Shown: positions 43,195 through 52,627, counted from the stretch's first letter. The stretch: DNA of 64,000 bases from JAUWGC01 sp963753055 (GCA_963753055.1 CAVWAP010000001.1:868001-932000); one strand, 5' to 3'. The notes: generated by a model not told the origin, from the sequence alone. Program-made: numbers and translations.

Positions 43195-46116
43195 TTATTT
43201 CAAAGCCCTGAAAAGGATCTCAACAGGGTGCAGGGCTGTTTTTCCGGTTCCATCTTTTATTTGATGTCGGCAGCTGGTGCCAGGTGCAGCAATAATCGTG
43301 TCTTCATCGCTATTTCTTACTTCCGGAAAAAGGACAAGTTCACCAATTTTCATTGAAACATCATAATGTTCCTTTTCAAAGCCAAAGGATCCTGCCATCC
43401 CACAACAACCCGATTTGATTTCTTCAACATAATAGTTTTCTGGAATAGAGAGTGCGTCGATGGTCGGCCTGGTTGATGCAAGAGACTTCTGGTAGCAATG
43501 ACCATGAAGCTTAATCGTGGCCGGGGTCGACGAGAAACTTGCAGCATCGATATTACCCTTCTCCTTTTCACGGACAATAAATTCATCAATCATCAGGCAT
43601 GATTCTGACAGCTCAATGGCTTTTTCTTTAAGCTGCTCATCAGCTAATTCCTTGTATTCATCTCTGAAGGTTAGGATTGCGGAAGGTTCAATACCAATTA
43701 ATGGTGTATCCTTGCTGACAAGATCGGCTAATAATCTGATGTTTTGATTTGCAAGACGCTTGGCTTTTCTCAACAGTCCTTTTGATAAGAATGTTCGGCC
43801 ACTGGCCCTATGCTTTGGAATGATAACATCATACCCGAGCTTATTCAGCAGTTTGATAGCTGCAATCCCTATCCTGGCATCATTATAATTTGTAAACTCA
43901 TCTGCAAAGAGAAAGACTTTCCTGTTGTCTGAAGACTTTGTGTTTTTTCTTGCCCAACTCTTTAATGTTGTTTTATACAACAATGGGAAAGAACGTTTTG
44001 GTGCAAAACCAAGCACACTCTTCATTATACCACTAAAGAGCTTACTTCTGATGAATGCGTTATATACGCCGGGCAGGATAGCACCCAGTTTATTTAAACT
44101 CGTTATGTATGCAATGGCCCTGGTTCTTAAAGGTATACCATGTCTGTCGTAATAATGTTGAAGAAATTCAGCCTTGTATTTTGCGATATCAATATTCGAA
44201 GGACATTCAGACTTACAGGCTTTACAGGAGACACAAAGATCCATTACCTCATAGATTTCTTTATGATCGAACGGATTATCTTGTTGAGAATTGGTCAGAT
44301 ACTCACGGAGAATATTAGCCCGGGCCCTGGTAGTGTCTTTTTCATCTCTTGTGGCCATGTAGCTGGGACACATCGTCCCTCCAATGATATGGGACTTTCT
44401 GCAATCGCCTGAGCCATTGCACTTTTCAACAGCACGTATCATGCCCTGGTCGCGGGAAAAATCAAAAATAGTCTGAATCTGCTTCGTCTCTTCCCCTGGC
44501 TGATAGCGCAGGTCTTCCCTCATATCCTTAACATCGGTAACTTTTCCCGGGTTGAAGATATTGTCCGGGTCCCAGGCAGCTTTTATATCCTTTAATAGTT
44601 GAAAATTGGATTCTCCTATCAGCATAGGGATGAATTGTCCCCGTAAACGTCCATCACCATGTTCCCCGCTGAAAGAGCCCTTGTATTTTTTGACCAGTGT
44701 GGCAGTATCAATGGCGATGTCGTGGAATAGCTGAACGTCCTTTGGGTCTTTTAAGTTCAATACGGGACGGAGGTGCAGCTCTCCTGTACCAATGTGGGCG
44801 TGGTAAACGCATTGAACATTATATTTATCCAGGATGTCCTGAAACTCTTCCATGTAAGCGGGCAGGTTTTCCGGCTTAACTGCAGTATCTTCAATTACCG
44901 CAACAGGTTTGGCATCTCCTGGAAGGTTTGAAAGGACACCCAGTCCTGCTTTGCGCAATGTCCATACCCTTGGTATGTCAGAACCCCAAATCACCGGGAA
45001 ATAATAACCTAAACCAGCGTTCCTGAAATCTGCCTCAAGGGTCTCAATGATGCTGTTGATCTCTTCTTTGGAGTCCCTTGCAAACTCAATGATCAGTATA
45101 GCTTTTGGATCCCCCTGGATAAAAAAGCGGTTTTTGCGCTGTGTTATATTGTCTTTAGTAAGGTCAAGAACAACATCATCCATCATTTCAACTGCACCAG
45201 GCTTATGATTCAGTGCGATGAGGTTACCATGAAAAGCATCCTGTAATGAATCAAAATGTGCACAGACCAGTGCCTTCTCTGCGGGTGGGAGAGGGATCAG
45301 GTTGAGTTTGATCTCAGTAATCAATGCCAGTGTTCCTTCAGAGCCTGCAATCAAATTTGAAAAATTGAATGGCTTGTCTGTTGTAGTAAATGGTGCACTC
45401 TCAAGCAGTATGTCAATGGCGTACCCGGTATTTCTTCGTCTTATTGCCGGATCGGGAAATTCATCCCTGATCCTTTGCTGGTTATCAGCATCAGAAAGGA
45501 TTTTATTAATCTCGGAGTAGAGTTTATTCTCCAGGCTATTGCCTTTGCATTTCTCAATAAATTCATCTTTGCTTAATGGCCCAAATTCCACTTCGCTGCC
45601 ATCACTAAGCAAGCAATTAACGCTGATGGTATGGTCCCGGGTGCTGCCATAGATGAGAGAATGAGCACCGCAGGAATTGTTGCCAACCATACCGCCCATC
45701 ATACAGCAATTGGATGTTGAAGTCTCGGGGCCAAAAAACAAGCCTTTCTCTTGCAACACTTTATTGAGTTCGTCAAGGATCACGCCAGGCTCAACCCTTA
45801 CCCATTGTTCCTGCTCATTGATCTCAATGATTTTCGTAAAATACTTCGATATATCAACGACAATGCCTCCCCCCACCACCTGACCTGCCAGGGATGTGCC
45901 TGCTGTCCTGGGGATGAGGGAAACAGCATTACTGTTTGCAAACCTGATTAACTCTTTGAGATCGGCAATACTTTTTGGCCTGGTAACCGCCATAGGTACT
46001 TCCCGGTACACGGAAGCATCTGTTGCATGTGCCAGGCGAGACAGGTCATCCAGGAAAATATCTCCTTCAAACCTGTTTTTAAGCTCATTAAGTTTTATTT
46101 GCAGATCTGCACTCAT
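43195..46116 (-). CDS. FAD-linked oxidase fused to Fe-S/CCG reductase domain (D-2-hydroxyacid dehydrogenase-type)
   Basis: 973 residues, YdiJ-like. The N-terminal FAD-binding domain has SLIPRTAGTSLAGQVVGGGI and GGMVGNNSCGAHSLIYGSTR. The FAD-oxidase C domain has HAHIGTGELHLRPVL and GSFSGEHGDGRLRGQFIP. Around residues 560-660 a ferredoxin-like part has CNGSGDCRK and CVSCKACKSECPSNIDI. A C-terminal CCG-type region has KLHGHCYQKSL and SGCCGMAGSFGFEKEHYDV. Relatives oxidise D-lactate or D-2-hydroxyglutarate and pass electrons to the respiratory chain; the substrate is not certain. It follows lplA with a 5-nt gap. Confidence 0.92.
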   Translation of the reverse strand: MSADLQIKLNELKNRFEGDIFLDDLSRLAHATDASVYREVPMAVTRPKSIADLKELIRFANSNAVSLIPRTAGTSLAGQVVGGGIVVDISKYFTKIIEINEQEQWVRVEPGVILDELNKVLQEKGLFFGPETSTSNCCMMGGMVGNNSCGAHSLIYGSTRDHTISVNCLLSDGSEVEFGPLSKDEFIEKCKGNSLENKLYSEINKILSDADNQQRIRDEFPDPAIRRRNTGYAIDILLESAPFTTTDKPFNFSNLIAGSEGTLALITEIKLNLIPLPPAEKALVCAHFDSLQDAFHGNLIALNHKPGAVEMMDDVVLDLTKDNITQRKNRFFIQGDPKAILIIEFARDSKEEINSIIETLEADFRNAGLGYYFPVIWGSDIPRVWTLRKAGLGVLSNLPGDAKPVAVIEDTAVKPENLPAYMEEFQDILDKYNVQCVYHAHIGTGELHLRPVLNLKDPKDVQLFHDIAIDTATLVKKYKGSFSGEHGDGRLRGQFIPMLIGESNFQLLKDIKAAWDPDNIFNPGKVTDVKDMREDLRYQPGEETKQIQTIFDFSRDQGMIRAVEKCNGSGDCRKSHIIGGTMCPSYMATRDEKDTTRARANILREYLTNSQQDNPFDHKEIYEVMDLCVSCKACKSECPSNIDIAKYKAEFLQHYYDRHGIPLRTRAIAYITSLNKLGAILPGVYNAFIRSKLFSGIMKSVLGFAPKRSFPLLYKTTLKSWARKNTKSSDNRKVFLFADEFTNYNDARIGIAAIKLLNKLGYDVIIPKHRASGRTFLSKGLLRKAKRLANQNIRLLADLVSKDTPLIGIEPSAILTFRDEYKELADEQLKEKAIELSESCLMIDEFIVREKEKGNIDAASFSSTPATIKLHGHCYQKSLASTRPTIDALSIPENYYVEEIKSGCCGMAGSFGFEKEHYDVSMKIGELVLFPEVRNSDEDTIIAAPGTSCRHQIKDGTGKTALHPVEILFRALK

Positions 46117-46121
46117 GATTT

Positions 46122-47099
46122 TTAAAATAAATACTGGATAAAATCTTCAATTGAAAAGCCATCCAGGTGGATTGCAAAATTAATGCTATTTAGTTTATTT
46201 CTGATGGCGTTTTCTTCATGTGGTGTGCCAATCAGGTTTTGCGTAAGTGAGCTCAGGGCGCCAGGCCCTTTCTTATCATTAAGCACTAAATCCTTGATTC
46301 TGCCCTGCTCGATATCAAGGTAAAGGTCATATTGATCTTTGCCAAGCTGTATCTGCCGCTGAAGCTTGTATTTTGGTGAGTATCCAAAGTTCCAGTCCCA
46401 GGTTTTATACTTTTTGTTAGCCAGCTCATGAATCTCAGTCTTTTGCTGATCTGTCATTTGATACATGCTCATATCCATGTGATCCTTTATAAAGAAACCT
46501 ATCAGGAAATCACGAAATGCATGAATTGACATCGTCTCTTGAAGATGATCCCGGATATTGGTTACCTTACTCCTGATGGACCTGACTCCTTTGTCTTTAT
46601 AATCCTGGTGCTTCAACCTTATTGATTCATCAATCAAACTTAAATCAGTATCGAACAGGAGTGTCCCATGATGAAGGACCCGATCTTTAGAAAGGTGTTC
46701 AGCATTACCGGAAAACTTTAAGCCTCCGATGGTCAGGTTGCTTTTTCCCTCAAGCCTGGCATCAATACCTAATTCATGCAACGCATCAATAATAGGCTTC
46801 GTGTGTTTGGCGTAGTCTACTAATTGCCCTTGTTTACCTTTTCTGATGAATGTATAATTAAGATTACCATGATCATGATATACGGTACCTCCTCCAGATA
46901 TCCTTCGGATAACTGGAATGCTTTGCTTCCTGACAAACTCAATATTTATTTCAGCAAGTGTATTTTGATGCTTGCCTACAACGATGCTGGGATCATTTAT
47001 CCAAAGCATGATCACATCTTCCTGAAAGTTTTGGAAGATATATTCCTCAGCAGCGATGTTAAAGTAAGGATCAGTGCTATCTCTTTGAATGCAGATCAT
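46122..47099 (-). CDS. lplA: Lipoate-protein ligase
   Basis: 325 residues. It attaches lipoate to E2 and H proteins via lipoyl-AMP. Motifs: DPYFNIAAEEYIFQNF, DPSIVVGKHQNTLAEIN, RRISGGGTVYHDHGNLNYTF (the lipoyl-AMP loop), GKSNLTIGGLKFSGNAEHLS and HGTLLFDTDLSL. The C-terminal accessory domain is present, so activation and transfer should be in one protein. The partial E2 gene at the left edge is a plausible substrate. It leads a unit with the FAD oxidase. Confidence 0.95.
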   Translation of the reverse strand: MICIQRDSTDPYFNIAAEEYIFQNFQEDVIMLWINDPSIVVGKHQNTLAEINIEFVRKQSIPVIRRISGGGTVYHDHGNLNYTFIRKGKQGQLVDYAKHTKPIIDALHELGIDARLEGKSNLTIGGLKFSGNAEHLSKDRVLHHGTLLFDTDLSLIDESIRLKHQDYKDKGVRSIRSKVTNIRDHLQETMSIHAFRDFLIGFFIKDHMDMSMYQMTDQQKTEIHELANKKYKTWDWNFGYSPKYKLQRQIQLGKDQYDLYLDIEQGRIKDLVLNDKKGPGALSSLTQNLIGTPHEENAIRNKLNSINFAIHLDGFSIEDFIQYLF

Positions 47100-47118
47100 G
47101 ATCTGTTCAATATTCCTG

Positions 47119-47126
47119 CAAACTTA
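47119..47126 (-). promoter_or_regulatory. Putative -7 promoter box of lplA
   Basis: Minus-strand TAAGTTTG matches TAnnTTTG, 19 nt before the start. The divergent box for the PLP enzyme is only 14 nt away. Confidence 0.5.
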
Positions 47127-47140
47127 TAACTTTTTAGTAC

Positions 47141-47148
47141 TATTTTTG
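47141..47148 (+). promoter_or_regulatory. Putative -7 promoter box of the transsulfuration-type gene
   Basis: TATTTTTG matches TAnnTTTG, 32 nt before the ATG at 47181. Confidence 0.5.
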
Positions 47149-47180
47149 AGTATTGATGGAATTTAAGACCGGCCCTGAAC

Positions 47181-48326
47181 ATGAAAATATTTGAGATTTT
47201 AAATGATACAGGTGAAAACCGTGAAGATTATTTCGGTGCCATGTCGCCACCGATCATACAAACATCCAATTTCTGTTATGGCTCTGTAGAGGAGATGAAA
47301 AGGGCACTTGGCAATGAGTTTGATACCCCGGTTTACAGCAGGGGCAATAACCCTACGGTGGAAATCCTAAGAAAAAAACTTGCCGCCCTTGAAAAGACAG
47401 AAGATGCTCTTGTTTTTGCCAGCGGCTGTGCGGCTATTACATCCAGCATACTTTCATTTATCAAAACAGGTGACCATATTATCTCTGTTGGCAAACCTTA
47501 TAGCTGGACAGACTATTTCTTTTCTACAGTATTACCAGGATTAGGCGTTGATGTGGATTTTGTTGATGGTCGTGCAATACAGAACTTCAAGGATGCACTC
47601 AAAGACAATACACGTCTGATCTACCTTGAGAGTCCTAACTCTATTACCTTTGAAATGCAGGACTTGGAAGCTGTTGCCAAGCTTGCCAGGGATCATCAAA
47701 TACTTACATTGATAGATAACAGCTATTGCACACCATTGCATCAAAACCCCATCGGGTTTGGGATTGACCTGGTGCTCCATTCGGCATCAAAATATCTATC
47801 AGGACACAGTGATATGGTAGCAGGTGTTGTGTGTGGCTCAGAAGTATTGATAAGGCAGATTTTTAAAGAAGGGCTGATGATGTTCGGAGGTATCATTTCT
47901 CCTCATGAGGCCTGGATGATGATCAGGGGAATGAGAACCCTTTCACTCAGGCTGGAAAGGACAACAAATTCCGCATTGAAGGTTATGGCATTTCTCAGAA
48001 CCCATACCAGGGTCAAATCAATAATCTATCCATTTGATCGTAGTAATGAGCAGTTTGGCCTGGCTGAAAAGCAAATGAAAGCGGGGAATGGGATGTTTTC
48101 TATATTGTTGGATGTTGATCGAGAAGAAGATATCATCAGGTTTTGTGATAGTCTTCAGATTATCAAGCTTGCCGTTTCCTGGGGTGGTTACGAATCTCTT
48201 GCTTTTCCAGCAATGACAATGAACGGTCAGAAAGATATCCCCTGGAACCTGATCAGGTTTTATATCGGGCATGAAGATCCGGATTCAATAATTGAAGACT
48301 TTAATCGTGCACTAAAACAAATTTAA
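47181..48326 (+). CDS. Cys/Met metabolism PLP-dependent enzyme (transsulfuration family)
   Basis: 381 residues. Fold-type I PLP enzyme of the cystathionine gamma-synthase/beta- and gamma-lyase family. VYSRGNNPTVEILRKKLAAL near residue 50 and ALVFASGCAAITSSILSFI hold phosphate and cofactor contacts. The PLP Lys is in LVLHSASKYLSGHSDMVAGV near residue 205. It could be a cystathionine synthase/lyase or methionine gamma-lyase; the motifs do not decide. The next gene, a lipoprotein, begins 1 nt after its stop. Confidence 0.9.
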   Translation: MKIFEILNDTGENREDYFGAMSPPIIQTSNFCYGSVEEMKRALGNEFDTPVYSRGNNPTVEILRKKLAALEKTEDALVFASGCAAITSSILSFIKTGDHIISVGKPYSWTDYFFSTVLPGLGVDVDFVDGRAIQNFKDALKDNTRLIYLESPNSITFEMQDLEAVAKLARDHQILTLIDNSYCTPLHQNPIGFGIDLVLHSASKYLSGHSDMVAGVVCGSEVLIRQIFKEGLMMFGGIISPHEAWMMIRGMRTLSLRLERTTNSALKVMAFLRTHTRVKSIIYPFDRSNEQFGLAEKQMKAGNGMFSILLDVDREEDIIRFCDSLQIIKLAVSWGGYESLAFPAMTMNGQKDIPWNLIRFYIGHEDPDSIIEDFNRALKQI

Positions 48327-48327
48327 A

Positions 48328-48945
48328 ATGAAGTATTTGATAAAGAGAAAGTTGATTAACAGTACGTTAGTTGTTTTATTAATGGTGCTTTTTGGTTCCT
48401 GCAGTATATTGGAACAGGCTTCAGAATTGCAGACATTTGCTAAATGCGAGTTCAGGCTAAAATCAGTTCAGAATATCCGCCTGGCAGGAATAAACGTACA
48501 ACAGATTAATCATATCTCAGACATGACCCTGATGGAGATGGCGAAGCTGACAACGGCATTTACAAGCAAAAATATGCCACTTAAGTTAACTTTAAATTTA
48601 GAGGTCAAGAACCCGAATCAGTCAAGGGCCGCACTTAATGAAATTGACTGGATCCTATTTATTGACGATATTCAAATGACCCATGGTCATCTTGCAAAGC
48701 GGGTTGAGATACCATCACATGGCGGATTATCTGTATTGCCGATTGGAATGGAGTTTAATTTGTTGGAGGTGTTAAGCGGGGAATCAGCAGATGCCGTCAT
48801 TAATTTCGCCCTGAACCTTGCTGGTGCAGGGAACAGGCCAACCCGCATCATGCTTAAAGCGAAACCAACTATCTATGTAGGTTCCAAACCCATCACATAT
48901 CCGGGGTACATTAAGATTGAGAATGAGTTTACTTCCGGCCAGTAA
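48328..48945 (+). CDS. LEA14-like putative lipoprotein
   Basis: 205 residues. Lipobox LFGSC gives Cys25. The body looks like a late-embryogenesis-abundant type 2 (WHy-like) domain: VQNIRLAGINVQQINHISDM, LKLTLNLEVKNPNQSRAALN, EIDWILFIDDIQMTHG, and a closing beta sheet. Location: periplasm or outer membrane. Function unknown. It directly follows the PLP enzyme. The last codon and the TAA lie in the first unit of a heptameric DNA array. Confidence 0.8.
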   Translation: MKYLIKRKLINSTLVVLLMVLFGSCSILEQASELQTFAKCEFRLKSVQNIRLAGINVQQINHISDMTLMEMAKLTTAFTSKNMPLKLTLNLEVKNPNQSRAALNEIDWILFIDDIQMTHGHLAKRVEIPSHGGLSVLPIGMEFNLLEVLSGESADAVINFALNLAGAGNRPTRIMLKAKPTIYVGSKPITYPGYIKIENEFTSGQ

Positions 48946-48987
48946 AAAGTATCCAGTATCTAGTATCTAGTATCTAGTATCAATAAC
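48939..48987. repeat. Heptameric tandem array overlapping the lipoprotein stop codon
   Basis: Seven 7-nt units: CCAGTAA, AAAGTAT, CCAGTAT, CTAGTAT three times, CAATAAC. The first unit contains the TAA stop. The last unit touches the end of the convergent hydro-lyase gene. Confidence 0.88.
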
Positions 48988-50792
48988 TACAACAACCCAT
49001 CATTACGGTAAATCTCCATTTGTACCTCGAAGAACGGATTGATCCTTGTTGAAAAGTTCTTGCTGGTATTCAGGATTTCTCCCGACTCAAAATCAATACG
49101 GATGACATCACCGTTTTCCAGGTTGATCAGTTCCAGGTCTGCCGGATTATAAGTCATGATTGGAAAGGCTGCGTTGATGGCATTCCTTTCGTAGATAGCA
49201 CCAAAGGACTCAGCTATCACACATTGCACTCCCAGGGCCTTGAAGCAATCGACAGCCTGCTGTCTGGAGCTACCTGAACCGAAATTCTTTCTGGTCACAA
49301 TAATATCACCTGCTGCAGCCTTGGCTGAAAAGTCTTCATACCCTTTCAGGTTGTCAAATGTATACTGGCCCATCTCCTCTATATCTGTAATGGTGAGGTA
49401 ACGGTTATGAAAGATCATATCCGTATCGATATCATCTCTTTCAATAAGCCAGACCCTGCCTTCAACAATGGTTTGTTTTTTCTCCGGAGTCTTTTTTGCT
49501 TTGCTGGCTTTTGCTTTCTCAGCCTGGCCGGTTTCAAAAACTGCAGGTTCATCAGGTATATCTGTTGGGTCAGTGATATAACCAGCGACTGCTGATGCAG
49601 CCACGACCGCCGGCGACGCCAGGTATACCTCACCTTTGCCTTGCTTACCTGCGAAATTCCTGTTGCCTGTAGATACTGTCACTTCTCCTGGTCCATTTTG
49701 ACCAACCTGACCGGCAGCGCAGCCGGCACAACCGGCATTAGAGAGCAATGCCCCAGCATCTTTAAAAATCTTAACTAATCCTTCTTCGAGTGCTTGTTGC
49801 CAAACCTCATCTGTGGAAGGGACGATTTTCAGTACCACTCCCGGAGCAACACTTTTATTCCTTAAAACATCAGCTGTCATCCTAAGGTCTTCAATCCGAC
49901 CGTTGGTACAGGAACCAATAAAGGCGGAATCAATTTTTGTCTTCCTGACATTATCAATACCAGTGTTATCATGAGGATGCCCTGGCTTTGCCACCATGGG
50001 AATGAAAGAGGTGAAATCCAATTTATGAACCTGGTCATAGCTTGTGTCTTCATCGGCAAAGATTGGATCTGCTTTCTGGCCAGTAGTTTTCTCGAGGTAG
50101 TCAAGGATGACCTGGTTTGGTGTGAAAAAGACAACAATAGCACCTAATTCTGTCCCCATTGATGAAATCGTAATCCTTTCATCAAGGGTAAAACTGTCAA
50201 CATCCTCACCATAAATCTCTACTGCATTTCCCAGAAGTTTGTTTGAACCGAAATGGTTAAGCAGGTTCAGGATTATATCCTTTGCATAAATGTTATCAGG
50301 TCTTTTACCTTCAAGAATAATCTTGACAGACTTAGGCACTTTGAACCAGACCGATCCTCTTGCCCAGGCTGCTGCAATGTCCTTATCACCCATTCCCTGT
50401 CCGAAAGCCCCGATAGCACCAAGGATATTAGCATGTGAATCTGTAGAGACAAATGTACCTCCAGGCTTTACCAGGCCCTTATCAATTGCGATATGGGTTC
50501 CTATCCCTGAGTTGATATCATATACTTTAATGCCATTTTCCCTTGCATATTGCCTGCACATATGTTGATTTGCGGCATACTTCTGATCAGAACCACCAGG
50601 GTTGCAGTCAAAAGTGAAATATGTCTTTTTCGGGTCATTAATCTTCAAACCATTGTCTACAAGGTTCTTGACAACATTAGCTCCCCCAAAGTCCCGGGCC
50701 ACCCTGGCATCAATTTCAATGTCAACAAAATCGCCTGGATTGACCACTTTATGTTTTGAGTGGTTTGCTATGATCTTTTCAATGATAGTCAT
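48987..50792 (-). CDS. Fused aconitase/isopropylmalate dehydratase-family hydro-lyase
   Basis: 601 residues joining both subunits of the LeuC/LeuD (or homoaconitase-like) enzyme. Residues 1-415 are the large subunit, with the 4Fe-4S ligands Cys295 (GSCTNGRIEDLR), Cys355 and Cys358 (NAGCAGCAAGQVG). A charged linker (about 420-441, AKASKAKKTPEKKQ) leads to a small-subunit-like swivel domain, with RDDIDTDMIFHNRYLTITD and RKNFGSGSSRQQAVDCFKAL. The specificity loop after HNR reads YLTI. No leuA or leuB-type leucine genes are adjacent; the operon partner is an isocitrate/isopropylmalate-type dehydrogenase, so a citrate-isocitrate or related step is plausible. Confidence 0.9.
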   Translation of the reverse strand: MTIIEKIIANHSKHKVVNPGDFVDIEIDARVARDFGGANVVKNLVDNGLKINDPKKTYFTFDCNPGGSDQKYAANQHMCRQYARENGIKVYDINSGIGTHIAIDKGLVKPGGTFVSTDSHANILGAIGAFGQGMGDKDIAAAWARGSVWFKVPKSVKIILEGKRPDNIYAKDIILNLLNHFGSNKLLGNAVEIYGEDVDSFTLDERITISSMGTELGAIVVFFTPNQVILDYLEKTTGQKADPIFADEDTSYDQVHKLDFTSFIPMVAKPGHPHDNTGIDNVRKTKIDSAFIGSCTNGRIEDLRMTADVLRNKSVAPGVVLKIVPSTDEVWQQALEEGLVKIFKDAGALLSNAGCAGCAAGQVGQNGPGEVTVSTGNRNFAGKQGKGEVYLASPAVVAASAVAGYITDPTDIPDEPAVFETGQAEKAKASKAKKTPEKKQTIVEGRVWLIERDDIDTDMIFHNRYLTITDIEEMGQYTFDNLKGYEDFSAKAAAGDIIVTRKNFGSGSSRQQAVDCFKALGVQCVIAESFGAIYERNAINAAFPIMTYNPADLELINLENGDVIRIDFESGEILNTSKNFSTRINPFFEVQMEIYRNDGLL

Positions 50793-50803
50793 ATTGTATT
50801 GTG

Positions 50804-51355
50804 TTATATTTTTAGTCTTTCTTTGAAGGGCAGGAATGTCATGAAGTCAGCATGATGAACCAGGTAAGCCTCTGTTGTCCTTTTTACCATATTGCCTTCA
50901 CCTGCGTGTGTAGCAATGATATGGCACACTTCGGGCGGCAATCCGCACTCTTCTGCCAGGGATACACCTGAAAATGGATGTCTGAGGTATTTCCCATAGG
51001 TGCCCTGGATAGCTTTGCCGTTCTCATCGAGAACATATTCCAGGAGCTTACCAACATCGGCAAGGATCGCTCCTGAAAGCAGAACGTTCATATCAATCGG
51101 CAACTCATCCTTGAAAAAATCGATCACGGTAATACCAGCATCGCGGGCAACGTGAACGACTGCTCTTTTATGATCCATGAATGAAACTTTCAGGTCGGGA
51201 CCGCAGAGCAACGTGAATGGAATTGTTTTCAGATCTTCCGAAGAAAGGACACTGCGCTCAAGAGCCAGTTCCCAGCACTTGGCTGTCTTTTCACGAAGAT
51301 CATCATCTTCGATCCAATCAAGCTCCGGCCATAGGTTAAGGACTTCTTCTGTCAT
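50804..51355 (-). CDS. HD-domain-like protein with degenerate HD dyad
   Basis: 183 residues. The layout is that of an HD phosphohydrolase: His62 in MDHKRAVVHVARDAG, then LLSGAILADVGKLLEY, RHPFSGVSLAEECGLP, HIIATHAGEG and LVHHADFMTF. The central dyad reads Ala99-Asp100 instead of His-Asp, and the codon is clearly GCC. One metal ligand is thus missing while the later His and Asp residues are kept. It lies between the dehydrogenase (18-nt gap) and the hydro-lyase (11-nt gap) and is surely co-transcribed with them. Substrate and role are unknown; a regulatory or ligand-binding role is possible. Confidence 0.8.
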   Translation of the reverse strand: MTEEVLNLWPELDWIEDDDLREKTAKCWELALERSVLSSEDLKTIPFTLLCGPDLKVSFMDHKRAVVHVARDAGITVIDFFKDELPIDMNVLLSGAILADVGKLLEYVLDENGKAIQGTYGKYLRHPFSGVSLAEECGLPPEVCHIIATHAGEGNMVKRTTEAYLVHHADFMTFLPFKERLKI

Positions 51356-51373
51356 TATTTTTGATTTATATTA

Positions 51374-52573
51374 TTATCTGTTCAATTTTGCAATAATAGC
51401 ATCGGTCATCTCCATTGTGGAAGCTGCACCATTTTCAACAACATCAGGTTTACCAGGCATCTTCATCATATCATAGGTTTTTACTTTCCCTTCCTGGATA
51501 ACCTCAGCTACAGCCTTCCTGATCTTTTCAGAGATCTGCTGCTCATCGATAAAATCGAGCATCATGCAGGCTGATTCAATCATTGCAATGGGATTAACGA
51601 TGGAAGTTTCATAGTCAGCATACTTTGGGGCTGATCCATGTGTCGGCTCGAAGACGCCGATACCATCGGCTGAGAATTGAGCGCTGCACGCAAACCCCAA
51701 TCCGCCGATCAAGCCGGCGAATGCATCTGAAACGATATCACCGAACATATTACCAGCTACAATTACACCATAATCCTCCGGATTCTTGGTGAGCCACATC
51801 ATCTGTGCGTCAATGTTGGTATTCCATAGTTGGATGTTGCTGTAATCAGCCTGCTGGATTTCTTTAGCCATCTTAAACATCATACCTGAGGTTTCGCGGA
51901 TGACATTTGGTTTTTCACATAGAGTAACGGATTTATATCCATATTTCCTGGCATGCTCAAAAGCTGCTCTCAGGATACGTTCAGTAGCTTTTTTTGTAAA
52001 GATCCTTGTGGAAACAGATATTTCTTCACGTGGTACTTCACCAAAGTTCTTTTTAAACTTGGGATGGGTCATGAGTGCATCATAAACCTGGTCGGGTGGG
52101 TTTGACCATTCAACCCCGCCATAGAGACCTTCTGTGTTCTGCCGGAAAATGACAACATCCACTTCCGGTTCATCGAAGCCACCATCCTTTGTTCTTCTTA
52201 TGAAGTTCAATGGATTACCTTTATAGGTTTTACATGGCCTTGCACAGATATCGAGGTTGAAATGCTGTCTCAGGCCAACAATAGGGCTTGAGTAAATAAG
52301 ACCTTTATTTTGAAGTTCAGGATCAAGTTCTTCAGCTGCATCATCTTTTGGTTTTGAGGTGATCGCGCCAAAAAGGCCGATCTTATGTTCCTCAATCAGC
52401 TTAATAGTCCTCTCAGGTAATGGGTTACCTTCAGTTCGCCAGAACTCCCATCCAATATCACCTTCAACATAGTCAGCTTCAAAACCAGCTGCATCTAGTA
52501 CGCGGATAGCTTCATCTAAAACAGTTTTACCTATTCCGTCCCCAGGTAAAGCAACAATTGTCCTTTTTGTCAT
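51374..52573 (-). CDS. Isocitrate/isopropylmalate dehydrogenase family protein
   Basis: 399 residues. A beta-decarboxylating dehydrogenase: IVALPGDGIGKTVLDEAIRV, then SSPIVGLRQHFNLDICARP as the substrate loop, FRQNTEGLYGGVEW with the catalytic Tyr, NIDAQMMWL and GNMFGDIVSDAFAGLIGGLG with the metal-binding Asp residues. The cofactor region THGSAPKYADYETSIVNP has Lys-Tyr where NAD-type enzymes usually have Asp-Ile, suggesting NADP. The substrate loop keeps one Ser of the isocitrate signature but lacks the Asn, so isocitrate is likely but not certain. First gene of the operon with the HD-like protein and the fused hydro-lyase. Confidence 0.88.
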   Translation of the reverse strand: MTKRTIVALPGDGIGKTVLDEAIRVLDAAGFEADYVEGDIGWEFWRTEGNPLPERTIKLIEEHKIGLFGAITSKPKDDAAEELDPELQNKGLIYSSPIVGLRQHFNLDICARPCKTYKGNPLNFIRRTKDGGFDEPEVDVVIFRQNTEGLYGGVEWSNPPDQVYDALMTHPKFKKNFGEVPREEISVSTRIFTKKATERILRAAFEHARKYGYKSVTLCEKPNVIRETSGMMFKMAKEIQQADYSNIQLWNTNIDAQMMWLTKNPEDYGVIVAGNMFGDIVSDAFAGLIGGLGFACSAQFSADGIGVFEPTHGSAPKYADYETSIVNPIAMIESACMMLDFIDEQQISEKIRKAVAEVIQEGKVKTYDMMKMPGKPDVVENGAASTMEMTDAIIAKLNR

Positions 52574-52627
52574 ATTTAATTGATTTTAATCTAGTTATAA
52601 TAGAAATCCATTAATAAAACGAGGGAA

